From assembly GCA_902493895.1 (NCBI GenBank), contig CABUQW010000001.1, positions 62,001 through 126,000 on the forward strand: a stretch of 64,000 nt of DNA. The letters are read 5' to 3'. The first letter of the stretch is position 1, and each line of letters opens with the position of its first letter. This DNA comes from an uncultured Collinsella sp. (GTDB lineage: Bacteria; Actinomycetota; Coriobacteriia; Coriobacteriales; Coriobacteriaceae). Below the pieces are notes generated by a model that had not been told where the DNA came from, made no database searches, and saw only the letters and a program-made list of their open reading frames with translations. Below, piece by piece: positions 42,121 to 51,288 of the stretch. A program made the translations under genes and the position numbers.

Positions 42121-43683
42121 ATGGCATTCGTTTCTCTCGCCATCATCGCACTCGTGGCCTTTGCGAGTCCTTTTATCGCCTCGGCGATTCCCGGAAAACC
42201 CGTTCCCGAGACGGTCTTTTTGCTCGTGCTCGGCGCGGTGCTGGGACCCCATATGCTCGGCGTCATCCATGTAGATGCCGAGGTCTCGCTGGTGTCCGAG
42301 CTCGGTCTGGCCTTTTTGTTCCTGCTTGCCGGCTTTGAGATCGATCCCAAGAGCATCACGGGCGTCGAGGGCCGCTACGGCTTGGCGACGTGGGTCGTCA
42401 CGTTTGGTATCGCCTGGCTTGCTGTGCGCTTTACCCCGTGGTTCTCGGTCAGTCATTTCGACGGTATCGCCGTGACGCTTGCCCTCACTTCCACGGCGCT
42501 CGGCACGCTCGTACCCATCATGCGTGAGCGCTCGCTCACTGGCACGCGTGTGGGCGACTCCATCCTTGCCTATGGCACGTGGGGAGAGCTCGGTCCCGTG
42601 CTCGCCATGTCGGTGCTGCTGTCTGCCCGCACTGGCATCCAAACGCTCGTAATCCTTGGCTTGTTTGCGGTGGTTTGCGTGTTGCTTGCCGTGGTCCCGA
42701 GCCGCTCCAAGCGCGTCGGCAGCCGTTTCTTTGCGTTTGTCGAGGAGCGCGCCGATACCACGTCGCAGACCTTCGTGCGCCTGACGGTGCTCATCCTGGT
42801 CACACTCGTGGCATTCTCCGCCGTCTTTGATCTCGACATCGTGTTGGGTTCTTTTGCCGCCGGCTTTGTCCTGCGCTATATCATCCCCGAGGGCAACCAT
42901 ACGCTCGAGACCAAGCTCGACGGTCTGGCCTACGGCTTTTTGATTCCGGTGTTCTTTACCGTATCGGGCGCAAAGATCGACCTGACGGCCGTGGCTTCGC
43001 GCCCGGGCTTGCTCGTGGGCTTTATCGTGGCGTTGCTGATTATTCGTGCCGTGCCGATCCTTGTCTCTATGAGCATTTGTCCTGCGACGCGCGATGTGTC
43101 GGCGTATGGCCGCATTACCGTGGCCCTGTACTGCACCACGGCGCTGCCGATCATCGTTGCCGTGACGAGCGTTGCCGTCAACGCGGGCGCGCTGTCGCAA
43201 GACATCGCGTCGGTTATGGTTGCCGCCGGCGCCATCACGGTGTTCTTGATGCCATTGCTCGCGCAGCTCTTCTACCGCGTGGTGGATGCTGCGCCGGTCG
43301 CCGCCGTGGCAGAAGTTGCCGAGCATCCATCCGATGCGCTCGACATCCTGCGCGCTCATCACGATTTGGCGAGTCTGCTCGCACGAGAGCACGAGCTGCT
43401 GACTTCGCATGGCCATGGTCGCGTATTCGAGGGCCTGCCTACGCTCGATACGATTGCCGAGCGTCTTTCCGCCGAGGCGGCGAGCGGCCACATCGATGCC
43501 CGCATCGTGGACGCGGCGCACCTGCTTGCCGATAAGACTTATGGTGATGAGATCGACACGTCCGAGCTGACTCCGCATGAGCGTCGCCGCCTGGAGCGCG
43601 CCAAGCTCGCCGTGCGCGAATACCGCCGCCGCATGCTGGAGCTCTATGCACGCGATGAGGCCCAGGACGACGACGGCAAGTAG
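42121..43683 (+). CDS. CPA2-family cation:proton antiporter
   Basis: A 520-residue membrane protein: about twelve hydrophobic segments (residues 1-395) in the KefB/GerN/NapA pattern, then a 120-residue soluble helical tail that is not a recognisable RCK/TrkA-N domain. Marks are GKPVPETVFLLVLGAVLGPHMLG, AFLFLLAGFEIDPKS and FAAGFVLRYI. It exchanges Na+ or K+ for protons. AAAGG precedes the ATG. Divergent from purL; a palindrome array begins 15 nt after its stop. Confidence 0.88.
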   Translation: MAFVSLAIIALVAFASPFIASAIPGKPVPETVFLLVLGAVLGPHMLGVIHVDAEVSLVSELGLAFLFLLAGFEIDPKSITGVEGRYGLATWVVTFGIAWLAVRFTPWFSVSHFDGIAVTLALTSTALGTLVPIMRERSLTGTRVGDSILAYGTWGELGPVLAMSVLLSARTGIQTLVILGLFAVVCVLLAVVPSRSKRVGSRFFAFVEERADTTSQTFVRLTVLILVTLVAFSAVFDLDIVLGSFAAGFVLRYIIPEGNHTLETKLDGLAYGFLIPVFFTVSGAKIDLTAVASRPGLLVGFIVALLIIRAVPILVSMSICPATRDVSAYGRITVALYCTTALPIIVAVTSVAVNAGALSQDIASVMVAAGAITVFLMPLLAQLFYRVVDAAPVAAVAEVAEHPSDALDILRAHHDLASLLAREHELLTSHGHGRVFEGLPTLDTIAERLSAEAASGHIDARIVDAAHLLADKTYGDEIDTSELTPHERRRLERAKLAVREYRRRMLELYARDEAQDDDGK

Positions 43684-43698
43684 TCGATACTCTCTCGA

Positions 43699-43929
43699 GG
43701 AAGCCGCGTCCCGCTTTGAAGGCCCGGAACGGGATGTGGTTTCCGAAACGGGGGCCGTTGGGAAACTGTGTCCCGGAATGGGCGCTCAGAGTGGGATGCA
43801 GTTTCCGCGAGAGACCCGTTGCGGAAACGGTATCCCAGAATCGGCGTTCAAAGCGGGACGCAGTTTCCGCAAGGAGGTCCTGGGGAAACCGTGCCCCGTT
43901 CTGATCCGAAATACTGGGACATAGTTTCC
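43699..43929. repeat. Four-unit array of 46-bp imperfect palindromes
   Basis: Four 46-nt units start at 43699, 43761, 43823 and 43884 (period 62, 62, 61). Each has 14-nt arms (GGAAACTGTGTCCC-like left, GGGATGCAGTTTCC-like right) around an 18-nt centre, and units are separated by 15-16-nt linkers. Unit 2 is GGAAACTGTGTCCC...GGGATGCAGTTTCC; unit 3 is GGAAACGGTATCCC...GGGACGCAGTTTCC. The centre of unit 1 matches the others best in reverse complement. Units are degenerate. The array lies between convergent genes and precedes a normal terminator. No cas gene is nearby. It resembles clustered REP-type elements. Confidence 0.85.
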
Positions 43930-43943
43930 CTTTCATAACAGAA

Positions 43944-43988
43944 GAAGGCGCGCTGCCTGCAGTTGATGCAGACGGCGCGCCTTTTTGG
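43944..43988. terminator. Bidirectional terminator between the antiporter and the SDR gene
   Basis: AAGGCGCGCTGCCTGCA pairs with TGCAGACGGCGCGCCTT, followed by TTTTTGG on the plus strand. It follows the palindrome array directly. Confidence 0.82.
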
Positions 43989-44028
43989 TTGAGCTATGTT
44001 GAGGCTTGAAGCCAAAGCTTGTGGCTCC

Positions 44029-44778
<750 letters not shown>

Positions 44779-44920
44779 GGTGCCTCCATTCTTCGGGGGG
44801 TGGACATACGCAGCACAGCATAACGGCGCGCAAAATCAACTTCGTTCGCATATCGGTAAACGGCACCCTCGGTTGTCAGCGAATGGCCAAGTTGTTCAAA
44901 CTTTTGCTTGATGAACGTCA

Positions 44921-44957
44921 AACAAAGGGGCTCCCATCCAAACGGACGGGAGCCCCT
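44921..44957 (-). terminator. Terminator after homoserine dehydrogenase
   Basis: AGGGGCTCCCATCC pairs with GGACGGGAGCCCCT with one mismatch around a short loop; on the minus strand TTTGTTTGACG follows. Confidence 0.85.
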
Positions 44958-44987
44958 CAGGTGCTATGTTGTGTGCCAAGGACTGGA

Positions 44988-46331
44988 CTAGTTGGCCATG
45001 ACGCCTTCGGTCCAGGCCTCAACGTCCTCGATGCGCAGGACGTTGGCGACCTCGGCCACGCAGTCGACGCTGGCAAGCTCGGCGGCGGCAGCCTGGACGT
45101 CCTTCTCGAGCGCGCGGTGCGTCAGGAAGATGACCGAGCAGGCATCACTGACGCCCGATTTGCCGTCCTCGACCTGGTTGATGAGCGAGATCGAGATGTT
45201 GTGCTTGGCAAAGATGTCGACCGTCTCGGACAGGGCGCCCACGCGGTCGGCGACCTTCAGGCGCACATAGTACTTGGTCTGGAGCTCGTCCATGGGCTTA
45301 AAGGCGAGGTTGTGGCCATAGGGCTCAATCTCGGGCAGCGGAGCCACGCCGCGGCTGATCTGCTCGGAGAGCGACAGGATGTCGCCCACGACGGCACTCG
45401 CGGTGGGGAAGGAGCCTGCGCCGGCACCGTAGAACATGGTCTCGCCCACGGCGTCGCCTACCACGTAGACAGCGTTCATGGCGCCGTTGACCTTGGCAAG
45501 CATGTGGTCGGCGGGGATCAGCGTGGGGTGCACGCGGACGTCGACGCCGGCGTCGGTGTTGCGTGCGATGCCCAGCAGCTTGATGGTGTAGCCGAGCTCG
45601 CGGGCCTGGGCAATGTCCTCGGCGCCGATGGTACGGATACCCTGCTGGTAGACATCGTCGGTGGTCACACGGGTGCCAAAGCCGATGGAAGCGAGGATTG
45701 CCGTCTTGCTGGCGGCGTCGAAGCCGTCGACGTCGGCGGACGGGTCGGCCTCGGCATAGCCCTTTGCCTGGGCGTCGGCGAGCACGTCAGCGTAATCGGC
45801 GCCCTCGGCGTCCATGCGCGACAGGATGTAGTTGGTGGTGCCGTTAAGGATACCGGCGATGGTCAGGATCTTGTTGCCCACCAGGTCGTGCTCGAGCGTG
45901 CTGACAATGGGGATGCCACCGCCGCAGCTGGCCTCGCACTTAATCTGCACGCCGCACGCGCGCGCCTTCTCGGCGAGCGTCTCGACATGACGGCCCAGCA
46001 GGGCCTTGTTGGCAGAGACGACGTGCTTGCCGTTCTCGAAGGCGGTGGTGAATATCTCGGTTGCGGGATGCTCGCCGCCGATCAGCTCGACGACGATGTC
46101 GACGGCGGGGTCTGTGACGACGTCGTGCCAGTCACTCGTAAAGGCCTCGCGCTCAATGCCTGCCGCCTCGGCCTGCTCCCAAGCAAGCGCGCAGGCGCGG
46201 GTCAGCTTAAGGTCGATGCCGTAGGCTGCCAGGTACTCATCGTGGTGGCTCTTGATCAGACGGGCCACGCCGCCGCCGACGGTTCCCAGACCGATCAGAC
46301 CGACGTTCACGGTGCGCAGGGGTTCGCTCAT
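44988..46331 (-). CDS. hom: Homoserine dehydrogenase
   Basis: A 447-residue NAD(P)-dependent enzyme reducing aspartate semialdehyde to homoserine on the way to threonine, methionine and isoleucine. Marks are VGLIGLGTVGGGVARLI, VSANKALLGRH, the ASCGGGIPIV segment, and GILNGTTNYILSRM. A C-terminal ACT domain (about residues 355-440: VADRVGALSETVDIFAKHNISI) suggests allosteric control by threonine. ATG 46331 follows AAGGAGC; an upstream start lacks a ribosome-binding site. It is monocistronic. Confidence 0.94.
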   Translation of the reverse strand: MSEPLRTVNVGLIGLGTVGGGVARLIKSHHDEYLAAYGIDLKLTRACALAWEQAEAAGIEREAFTSDWHDVVTDPAVDIVVELIGGEHPATEIFTTAFENGKHVVSANKALLGRHVETLAEKARACGVQIKCEASCGGGIPIVSTLEHDLVGNKILTIAGILNGTTNYILSRMDAEGADYADVLADAQAKGYAEADPSADVDGFDAASKTAILASIGFGTRVTTDDVYQQGIRTIGAEDIAQARELGYTIKLLGIARNTDAGVDVRVHPTLIPADHMLAKVNGAMNAVYVVGDAVGETMFYGAGAGSFPTASAVVGDILSLSEQISRGVAPLPEIEPYGHNLAFKPMDELQTKYYVRLKVADRVGALSETVDIFAKHNISISLINQVEDGKSGVSDACSVIFLTHRALEKDVQAAAAELASVDCVAEVANVLRIEDVEAWTEGVMAN

Positions 46332-46525
46332 AGATAGCTCCTTCGTGCATCTTATGGATGGATTAACCACTTAAAGGTTGAGTGCATTCTAGCGTGAACA
46401 GAGGGCGCGTGCTCGCCAGGCAACAGGAGTCGCACAAAACGGCACCCCCGAAACGCTGCGGAAACATTGGAAACATGCTCGCTACAAACGGAACTCCGTA
46501 ACAAACTGTCAACGTTTGCACCATA

Positions 46526-46869
46526 AGGTTTGCTTTACCGATCCCGCCATGGGCGCCAGTGCCACGAAGTTCTTGGCCGAGAAGTACGCGGATGCCAAGA
46601 TCGCCCTGTTCTATAACGATGGCGACACGTACAGCTCAGGCGCCGCCGATACCTTCGCCGAGCAGGCCAAGGCGTCCAAGCTTGATATCGTCGATACCGA
46701 GACCTTTAAGGACGATTCTTCCACGAGCTTTACCAACCAGCTCACCAAGGTCATGCGCAAGATCAAGATCGAGGGCCTGACGGGCGAGCTGACGTGGAAT
46801 GACGAGGGCCAGGTCGAAAAGCCCGCCACAGCCTATGTGATCCAGGACGGCAAGTACATCGCCGCCTAA
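46526..46869 (+). pseudogene. Remnant of a livJ-like substrate-binding protein gene
   Basis: A 115-codon open stretch that matches two separated parts of the intact livJ just downstream. VCFTDP to FTNQLTK corresponds to livJ from about 47616 to 47840, and IKIEGLTGELTWNDEGQV to the end corresponds to the livJ C-terminus. The first about 158 codons (signal peptide, lipobox and first lobe) and an internal 369 bp (123 codons) are missing. The internal junction falls at CTCACCAAGG, which in livJ corresponds to both CTGACCAAGG (47831) and CTGTCCAAGG (48200), so a short-homology deletion is likely. It has no ribosome-binding site. Confidence 0.88.
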
Positions 46870-46961
46870 GTGCGCATAAAGCGCGACCAGTGAGGCCGTT
46901 TTATTCAGGGCAGGGACGCCTGTAACAGAACGGAAACATTACTTTCACACAATAAAGTGGC

Positions 46962-46979
46962 ATTACTGCATAAAGTAAT
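46962..46979. promoter_or_regulatory. Palindrome upstream of livJ, operator candidate
   Basis: ATTACT and AGTAAT face each other around GCATAA. An overlapping weaker pair, ACTTT and AAAGT, lies just upstream. It is about 160 bp before the livJ ATG in the 271-bp AT-richer leader (46870-47140), which otherwise shows no clear sigma-70 pair. Possible site for a branched-chain amino-acid regulator. Confidence 0.35.
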
Positions 46980-47140
46980 AGAAATACGCAGAATTATGGA
47001 TAAATGAACAAATCCAAAGAAAAGTTGAAATAATCGCCACTTTCCTTAACTAAAGCGTCTAGTATTTTGCGAACGCCGAACACGGCGAAGGATGGCCTGT
47101 CGGGTAACCGAAACCCGACGAGATTTGAGAGGAGAGCCGC

Positions 47141-48328
47141 ATGTCGAGCCTCACCGGTAAGTCATTGAACCCTGTTATGAATCGCAGGAGCGTTATCGCG
47201 AGCGCAGCAGGTCTGGGGGCGATGTCCATTCTAGCTGGCTGTTCCTCCAACGGCGGCGACAGCGGTTCCGCTTCGAGCGACGCTTCGTTTAAGATCGGCA
47301 CCATCGGCCCGCTGACCGGCGCCAACGCGTCCTACGGCAAGTCCGTTACCCAGGGTGTCGAGCTTGGCTGCAAGGATTTCTCGACCAAGGAGCTGCCGCT
47401 TGCCAGCAAGGCCGAGGATGACCAGGCCGACGGCGAGAAGGCCGTCAACGCCTTCAACACCCTGCTCGACTGGGGCATGCAGGCCCTTGTCGGCCCGACC
47501 ACCACGGGTGCGTCGGTTGCCGTTGCCGCCGAGTGCGGTAACGACCCCAAGACGTTCATGATCACCCCGTCCGCGTCCTCCGAGGACGTCACCGACGGCA
47601 AGGATTGCGTCTTCCAGGTTTGCTTCACCGACCCCAACCAGGGTGTCAACGCTGCCAAGTTCCTGGCGCAGAAGTATGCGGACGAGAAGTTCGTGCTGTT
47701 CTATAACTCCGGCGACGCCTATTCTTCGGGCATCGCAGATTCCTTTAAGGCCCAGGCCGCTGAGTCCAAGCTCGAGATTGTTGACGAGGAGACCTTTAAG
47801 GACGACTCCGCCACGAGCTTTACCAACCAGCTGACCAAGGCCAAGCAGGCCGGCGCCACCATGATCTTTGCGCCGATCTACTACACGCCGGCGTCCGTCC
47901 TGCTCAAGAACGCCAAGGACATGGGCTACGACGTCAAGATGATGGGCTGCGACGGCATGGACGGCATCCTGGGCGTTGAGGGCTTCGATACCTCTCTTGC
48001 CGAGGGTCTGCTGCTCATGACCCCGTTCTCCGCCGACGACGAGAAGAACGCCGACTTCGTTAACGCTTACAAGGATAAGTACGGCGATACCCCCGACCAG
48101 TTTGCCGCCGACGCCTACGACGGCGTGCACGCGGTGGCCGAGGCCGTCAAGGAGGCCGGTCTTGGTGTCGACGCCGATCCGACCGAGGCTGCCGAGAAGC
48201 TGTCCAAGGCTATGCTCAAGATTACCGTTGACGGTCTGACCGGCAAGCTCACCTGGAACGATAAGGGCCAGGTCCAGAAGGAGCCCACGGCGTACGTCAT
48301 CACCGACGGCAAGTACGTACAGGCCTAA
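47141..48328 (+). CDS. livJ: Branched-chain amino-acid ABC transporter substrate-binding lipoprotein
   Basis: A 395-residue extracytoplasmic binding protein. The leader has twin Arg (NRRSVIASAAGLGA) and a lipobox LAGC near residue 34, so it is exported and lipid-anchored, possibly by Tat. The periplasmic-binding type 1 fold is clear: FKIGTIGPLTGANASYGKSV, VGPTTTGASVAVA and YYTPASVLL. It probably binds leucine, isoleucine or valine. GAGAGGAG precedes the ATG. Two hairpins separate it from livH, likely letting livJ be made in excess. A degenerate copy lies upstream. Confidence 0.92.
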   Translation: MSSLTGKSLNPVMNRRSVIASAAGLGAMSILAGCSSNGGDSGSASSDASFKIGTIGPLTGANASYGKSVTQGVELGCKDFSTKELPLASKAEDDQADGEKAVNAFNTLLDWGMQALVGPTTTGASVAVAAECGNDPKTFMITPSASSEDVTDGKDCVFQVCFTDPNQGVNAAKFLAQKYADEKFVLFYNSGDAYSSGIADSFKAQAAESKLEIVDEETFKDDSATSFTNQLTKAKQAGATMIFAPIYYTPASVLLKNAKDMGYDVKMMGCDGMDGILGVEGFDTSLAEGLLLMTPFSADDEKNADFVNAYKDKYGDTPDQFAADAYDGVHAVAEAVKEAGLGVDADPTEAAEKLSKAMLKITVDGLTGKLTWNDKGQVQKEPTAYVITDGKYVQA

Positions 48329-48360
48329 TTGGCCGCCTTACATAGAGCGGTTTTGATCCC

Positions 48361-48390
48361 AAGCAGGGGAGGTTTTGGCCTTCCCTGCTT
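48361..48390 (+). terminator. Attenuator-like hairpin between livJ and livH
   Basis: AAGCAGGG and CCCTGCTT pair, extended inward by GAGG/CCTT, in the 139-bp livJ-livH gap. There is no long T-run, so partial termination or mRNA stabilisation of livJ is more likely than a full stop. Confidence 0.55.
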
Positions 48391-48401
48391 GCTTGGTATC
48401 T

Positions 48402-48421
48402 AGGGACAGTGTAACGTCCCT
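48402..48421. repeat. Short hairpin AGGGAC...GTCCCT upstream of livH
   Basis: AGGGAC (48402-48407) and GTCCCT (48416-48421) flank AGTGTAAC, followed by GTTTCAT. AGGGACAG overlaps the core of the hairpins at 7427 and 21335, but the stem is only 6 bp, so membership in that family is uncertain. Confidence 0.45.
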
Positions 48422-48467
48422 GTTTCATACATTAACTGGAAACCTATTCGAAAGGGGGATGTGGAAC

Positions 48468-49349
48468 ATGACGGTCTTTATCCAATACCTGGTCAACGGC
48501 CTGTCCATGGGCAGCGTCTACGCCATCATCGCGTTGGGCTACACCATGGTCTACGGTATCGCCAAGATGCTCAACTTCGCTCACGGCGATGTCATCATGG
48601 TCGGTGCCTATGTCTCGTTCTGCGCCACGTCGTATCTCGGCCTCCCGGGCTGGGCATCTGTAGTTCTCTCTTGTGTGGTCTGCACGGTTCTCGGTGTTCT
48701 CATTGAGGGTCTGGCCTATAAGCCGCTGCGCCAAGCAGGCCCGCTGGCCGTTCTGATCACGGCCATCGGCGTGTCTTACTTCCTGCAGAACGCCGCGCAG
48801 CTTCTGTGGGGCGCCACGCCCAAGAACTTTACTTCGCTCGTCACCTTCCCGGTGCCGGAGTTCTTGGCCAAGTTTAACGTAAGCGCCGTCTCGCTCGTCA
48901 CCATCGTCGCCTGCTTGGTTATCATGGCCGGCCTGATGTTCTTTACAGGTAAGACCAAGATGGGCAAGGCCATGCGCGCCGTGTCCGAGGACAAGGCCGC
49001 CGCTCAGCTCATGGGCATCAACGTCAACCGCACCATCTCGATGACGTTCGCCATCGGCTCCGCCCTTGCCGCCATCGCCGGCGTGCTCCTGTGCTCCTAC
49101 TCGCCGGTCCTGCAGCCCACCACGGGCGCCATGCCTGGCATCAAGGCCTTCGACGCTGCCGTTTTCGGCGGCATCGGCTCCATCCCCGGTGCCTTTGTCG
49201 GCGGCATTCTCATCGGCATCATCGAGGCGATGGCGCAGGCTTACATTTCCACGAGCCTTGCCAACTCCATCGTCTTTGGTGTTTTGATCATCGTCCTGCT
49301 CGTCAAGCCTGCCGGCCTCTTGGGCAAGTACGTCCCCGAGAAGGTGTAG
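48468..49349 (+). CDS. livH: Branched-chain amino-acid ABC transporter permease LivH
   Basis: A 293-residue membrane permease with about eight hydrophobic segments. Marks are VNGLSMGSVYAIIALGYTMVYG, MLNFAHGDVIMVGAYVSF and the EAA-like GIGSIPGAFVGGILIG. ATG 48468 is chosen because AAAGGGGG lies 9 nt upstream; the in-frame ATG at 48459 touches that site. livM follows within 10 nt. It forms the membrane channel with LivM. Confidence 0.94.
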   Translation: MTVFIQYLVNGLSMGSVYAIIALGYTMVYGIAKMLNFAHGDVIMVGAYVSFCATSYLGLPGWASVVLSCVVCTVLGVLIEGLAYKPLRQAGPLAVLITAIGVSYFLQNAAQLLWGATPKNFTSLVTFPVPEFLAKFNVSAVSLVTIVACLVIMAGLMFFTGKTKMGKAMRAVSEDKAAAQLMGINVNRTISMTFAIGSALAAIAGVLLCSYSPVLQPTTGAMPGIKAFDAAVFGGIGSIPGAFVGGILIGIIEAMAQAYISTSLANSIVFGVLIIVLLVKPAGLLGKYVPEKV

Positions 49350-49358
49350 GTGAGCGTT

Positions 49359-50438
49359 ATGAAGTTTCTTAAAGACAAGCAGACGCGTCACGACTTTGTC
49401 ACGTACGCCATGTGCGTTGTGGCGTTCGCCATCGTGTTCTTTATGCAGTCCAACCACATGATCCCGCGCATGATCGCCGGTCAGCTGGTTCCCATCACGG
49501 CCTATATCGTCATGGCCATCTCCCTTAACCTCGTCGTCGGCATCGCGGGCGACTTGTCGCTGGGCCACGCGGGCTTTATGAGCGTCGGTGCCTATACGGG
49601 CATCGTCACTGCCGTCGCGCTGGAGAGCACCGTTCCGTCCGATCCGATGCGTCTGATCATCAGCATTGTGGTCGGCGCTATCGCCGCTGCCATCTTGGGC
49701 TTCTTGATCGGTATCCCGGTCCTGCGCCTGAGCGGCGACTATCTGGCCATTGTGACCCTGGCTTTTGGCGAGATCATCAAAGAGGTCGTCACCTGCCTCA
49801 TTGTGGGCGTCGATTCCCGCGGCCTGCATGTGATCTTTAACATCACGGGTAACTCTACGATCGACGACCTGCACCTGCTCGAGGACGGCACCGCCATCAT
49901 CAAGGGCGCGCAGGGCGCATCGGGCGTGTCGACCTATTCGACCTTCCTTGCCGGCGCAATCCTGGTTATGGTCGCGCTCGTGATTGTGCTCAACCTGGTT
50001 CGCAGCCGTACCGGTCGTGCCATTATTGCCGTGCGCGACAACAAGATCGCTGCCGAGTCTGTGGGCATCTCCGTCACCCAGTACCGCATGATCGCCTTCG
50101 TGGTTTCCGCTGCCCTCGCCGGTGCTGCCGGAGCCCTGTTCGGCGGTAACTTCTCGCAGCTTTCCGCCACTAAGTTCGACTTCAATACGTCCATCCTCAT
50201 TCTGGTGTTCGTGGTCCTGGGCGGCCTGGGCAACATGCGCGGCTCCGTTATCGCCGCGGCGCTGCTCACGGTGCTCCCCGAGCTGCTCCGTCAGTTCTCG
50301 GACTACCGCATGCTCATCTACGCCATCGTGTTGATTCTGGTCATGGTCTTTACTAACAACCCACAGCTCAAGGCGTTCTTCGCACGCATTAAGGACCGCT
50401 TTGCTTCCAAGAAGGAGGTGGCAGCCGATGCCCAGTAA
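49359..50438 (+). CDS. livM: Branched-chain amino-acid ABC transporter permease LivM
   Basis: A 359-residue membrane permease with about nine to ten hydrophobic segments. Marks are ISLNLVVGIAGDLSLGHAGFMSVGAYT, GIPVLRLSGDYLAIVTLAFGEI and GLGNMRGSVIAAALLTVLPELLR. The start could be GTG 49350 directly after the livH stop, or ATG 49359; AGGTGAG favours the region but not one codon. Its end overlaps livG by 11 nt. Confidence 0.93.
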   Translation: MKFLKDKQTRHDFVTYAMCVVAFAIVFFMQSNHMIPRMIAGQLVPITAYIVMAISLNLVVGIAGDLSLGHAGFMSVGAYTGIVTAVALESTVPSDPMRLIISIVVGAIAAAILGFLIGIPVLRLSGDYLAIVTLAFGEIIKEVVTCLIVGVDSRGLHVIFNITGNSTIDDLHLLEDGTAIIKGAQGASGVSTYSTFLAGAILVMVALVIVLNLVRSRTGRAIIAVRDNKIAAESVGISVTQYRMIAFVVSAALAGAAGALFGGNFSQLSATKFDFNTSILILVFVVLGGLGNMRGSVIAAALLTVLPELLRQFSDYRMLIYAIVLILVMVFTNNPQLKAFFARIKDRFASKKEVAADAQ

Positions 50439-51288
50439 GTTTGAGTTCAACAAGGGCAAGATGGTCCCGTATCCTTCTGGCGCCATCGTTCCCGACCGCG
50501 ACTTGGGCCAGCGCCCGGCGCTCGAGTGCATCCACCTGGGCATTGAATTCGGCGGCCTTAAGGCAGTCGATGACTTTAGCCTGACCATCGGCAAGACTGA
50601 GATCGCCGGTCTCATCGGCCCCAACGGTGCCGGCAAGACCACGGTCTTCAACCTGCTCACCAAGGTGTACCAGCCTACGCACGGCACCATCCTGCTCGAC
50701 GGTGAGGACACTTCGGGCAAGTCGGTCTACCAGGTCAACCGCATGGGTATTGCCCGTACGTTCCAGAACATCCGCCTGTTCAATACCATGACGGTGGAGG
50801 ACAACGTTAAGGTCGGCCTGCACAATCAGGAGCGCTACTCCGGTTTTGAGGGCGTGCTGCGCCTGCCGACGTATTGGAAGCACGAGAAGGCCGCCCACGA
50901 GCGCGCCATGGAGCTGCTGTCCATTTTTGACATGGAGCACCTGGCAAATGAACAGGCCGGCTCGCTTCCTTACGGCGCTCAGCGTCGTCTGGAAATCGTC
51001 CGCGCGCTTGCCACCAACCCCAAGCTGCTGTTGCTCGACGAACCTGCCGCCGGCATGAACCCGTCCGAGACCGCAGAGCTCATGGCGAACATCGTCAAGA
51101 TTCGCGACACCTTCGGCATCGCCATCATGCTTATCGAGCATGATATGTCGCTCGTTATGAACATCTGCGAGGGTATCTGCGTGCTTAACTTTGGTAAGGT
51201 CATCGCCAAGGGCACGGCAGAGGAAATCCAGAACAACGACGCCGTTATCGAGGCGTATCTGGGTAAGCAGGATAAGGGGGAGAACTAA
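50428..51288 (+). CDS. livG: Branched-chain amino-acid ABC transporter ATPase LivG
   Basis: A 286-residue ABC ATPase. Walker A is GPNGAGKTTVFNLL, the Q-loop is in ARTFQNIRLF, the signature reads LPYGAQRRLEIVRAL (the usual LivG variant of the ABC signature), Walker B is LLLLDEPAAGMN and the H-loop is LIEHDMS. AAGGAGG precedes ATG 50428; an earlier in-frame start adds 9 residues from inside livM. It pairs with LivF to drive import. Confidence 0.94.
   Translation: MPSKFEFNKGKMVPYPSGAIVPDRDLGQRPALECIHLGIEFGGLKAVDDFSLTIGKTEIAGLIGPNGAGKTTVFNLLTKVYQPTHGTILLDGEDTSGKSVYQVNRMGIARTFQNIRLFNTMTVEDNVKVGLHNQERYSGFEGVLRLPTYWKHEKAAHERAMELLSIFDMEHLANEQAGSLPYGAQRRLEIVRALATNPKLLLLDEPAAGMNPSETAELMANIVKIRDTFGIAIMLIEHDMSLVMNICEGICVLNFGKVIAKGTAEEIQNNDAVIEAYLGKQDKGEN

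Noticed and set aside
41755..43578. A 607-codon open frame opposite the CPA2 antiporter
   Set aside because: Antisense to a recognisable antiporter, low-complexity and without motif support.
43699..43929. CRISPR array
   Set aside because: Repeats are degenerate, palindromic and 46 bp with 15-16-bp linkers; real spacers are longer and unique, and no cas genes are nearby.
43439..43936. Apparent 165-residue protein across the palindrome array
   Set aside because: The frame is open only because the repeat units happen to lack stops; repeated peptides such as KLCP and ETVS come from the DNA palindromes. No ribosome-binding site.
46440..46515. Repeats GGAAACAT/GGAAACATG as part of the 43.7-kb palindrome family
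   Set aside because: Only the short GGAAAC element is shared; no paired TCCC/GGGA arms are present.
48444..50720. A 758-codon open frame on the minus strand opposite livHMG
   Set aside because: Antisense to three clear transporter genes, with Asp/His/Gly-rich low-complexity translation; a product of codon bias.
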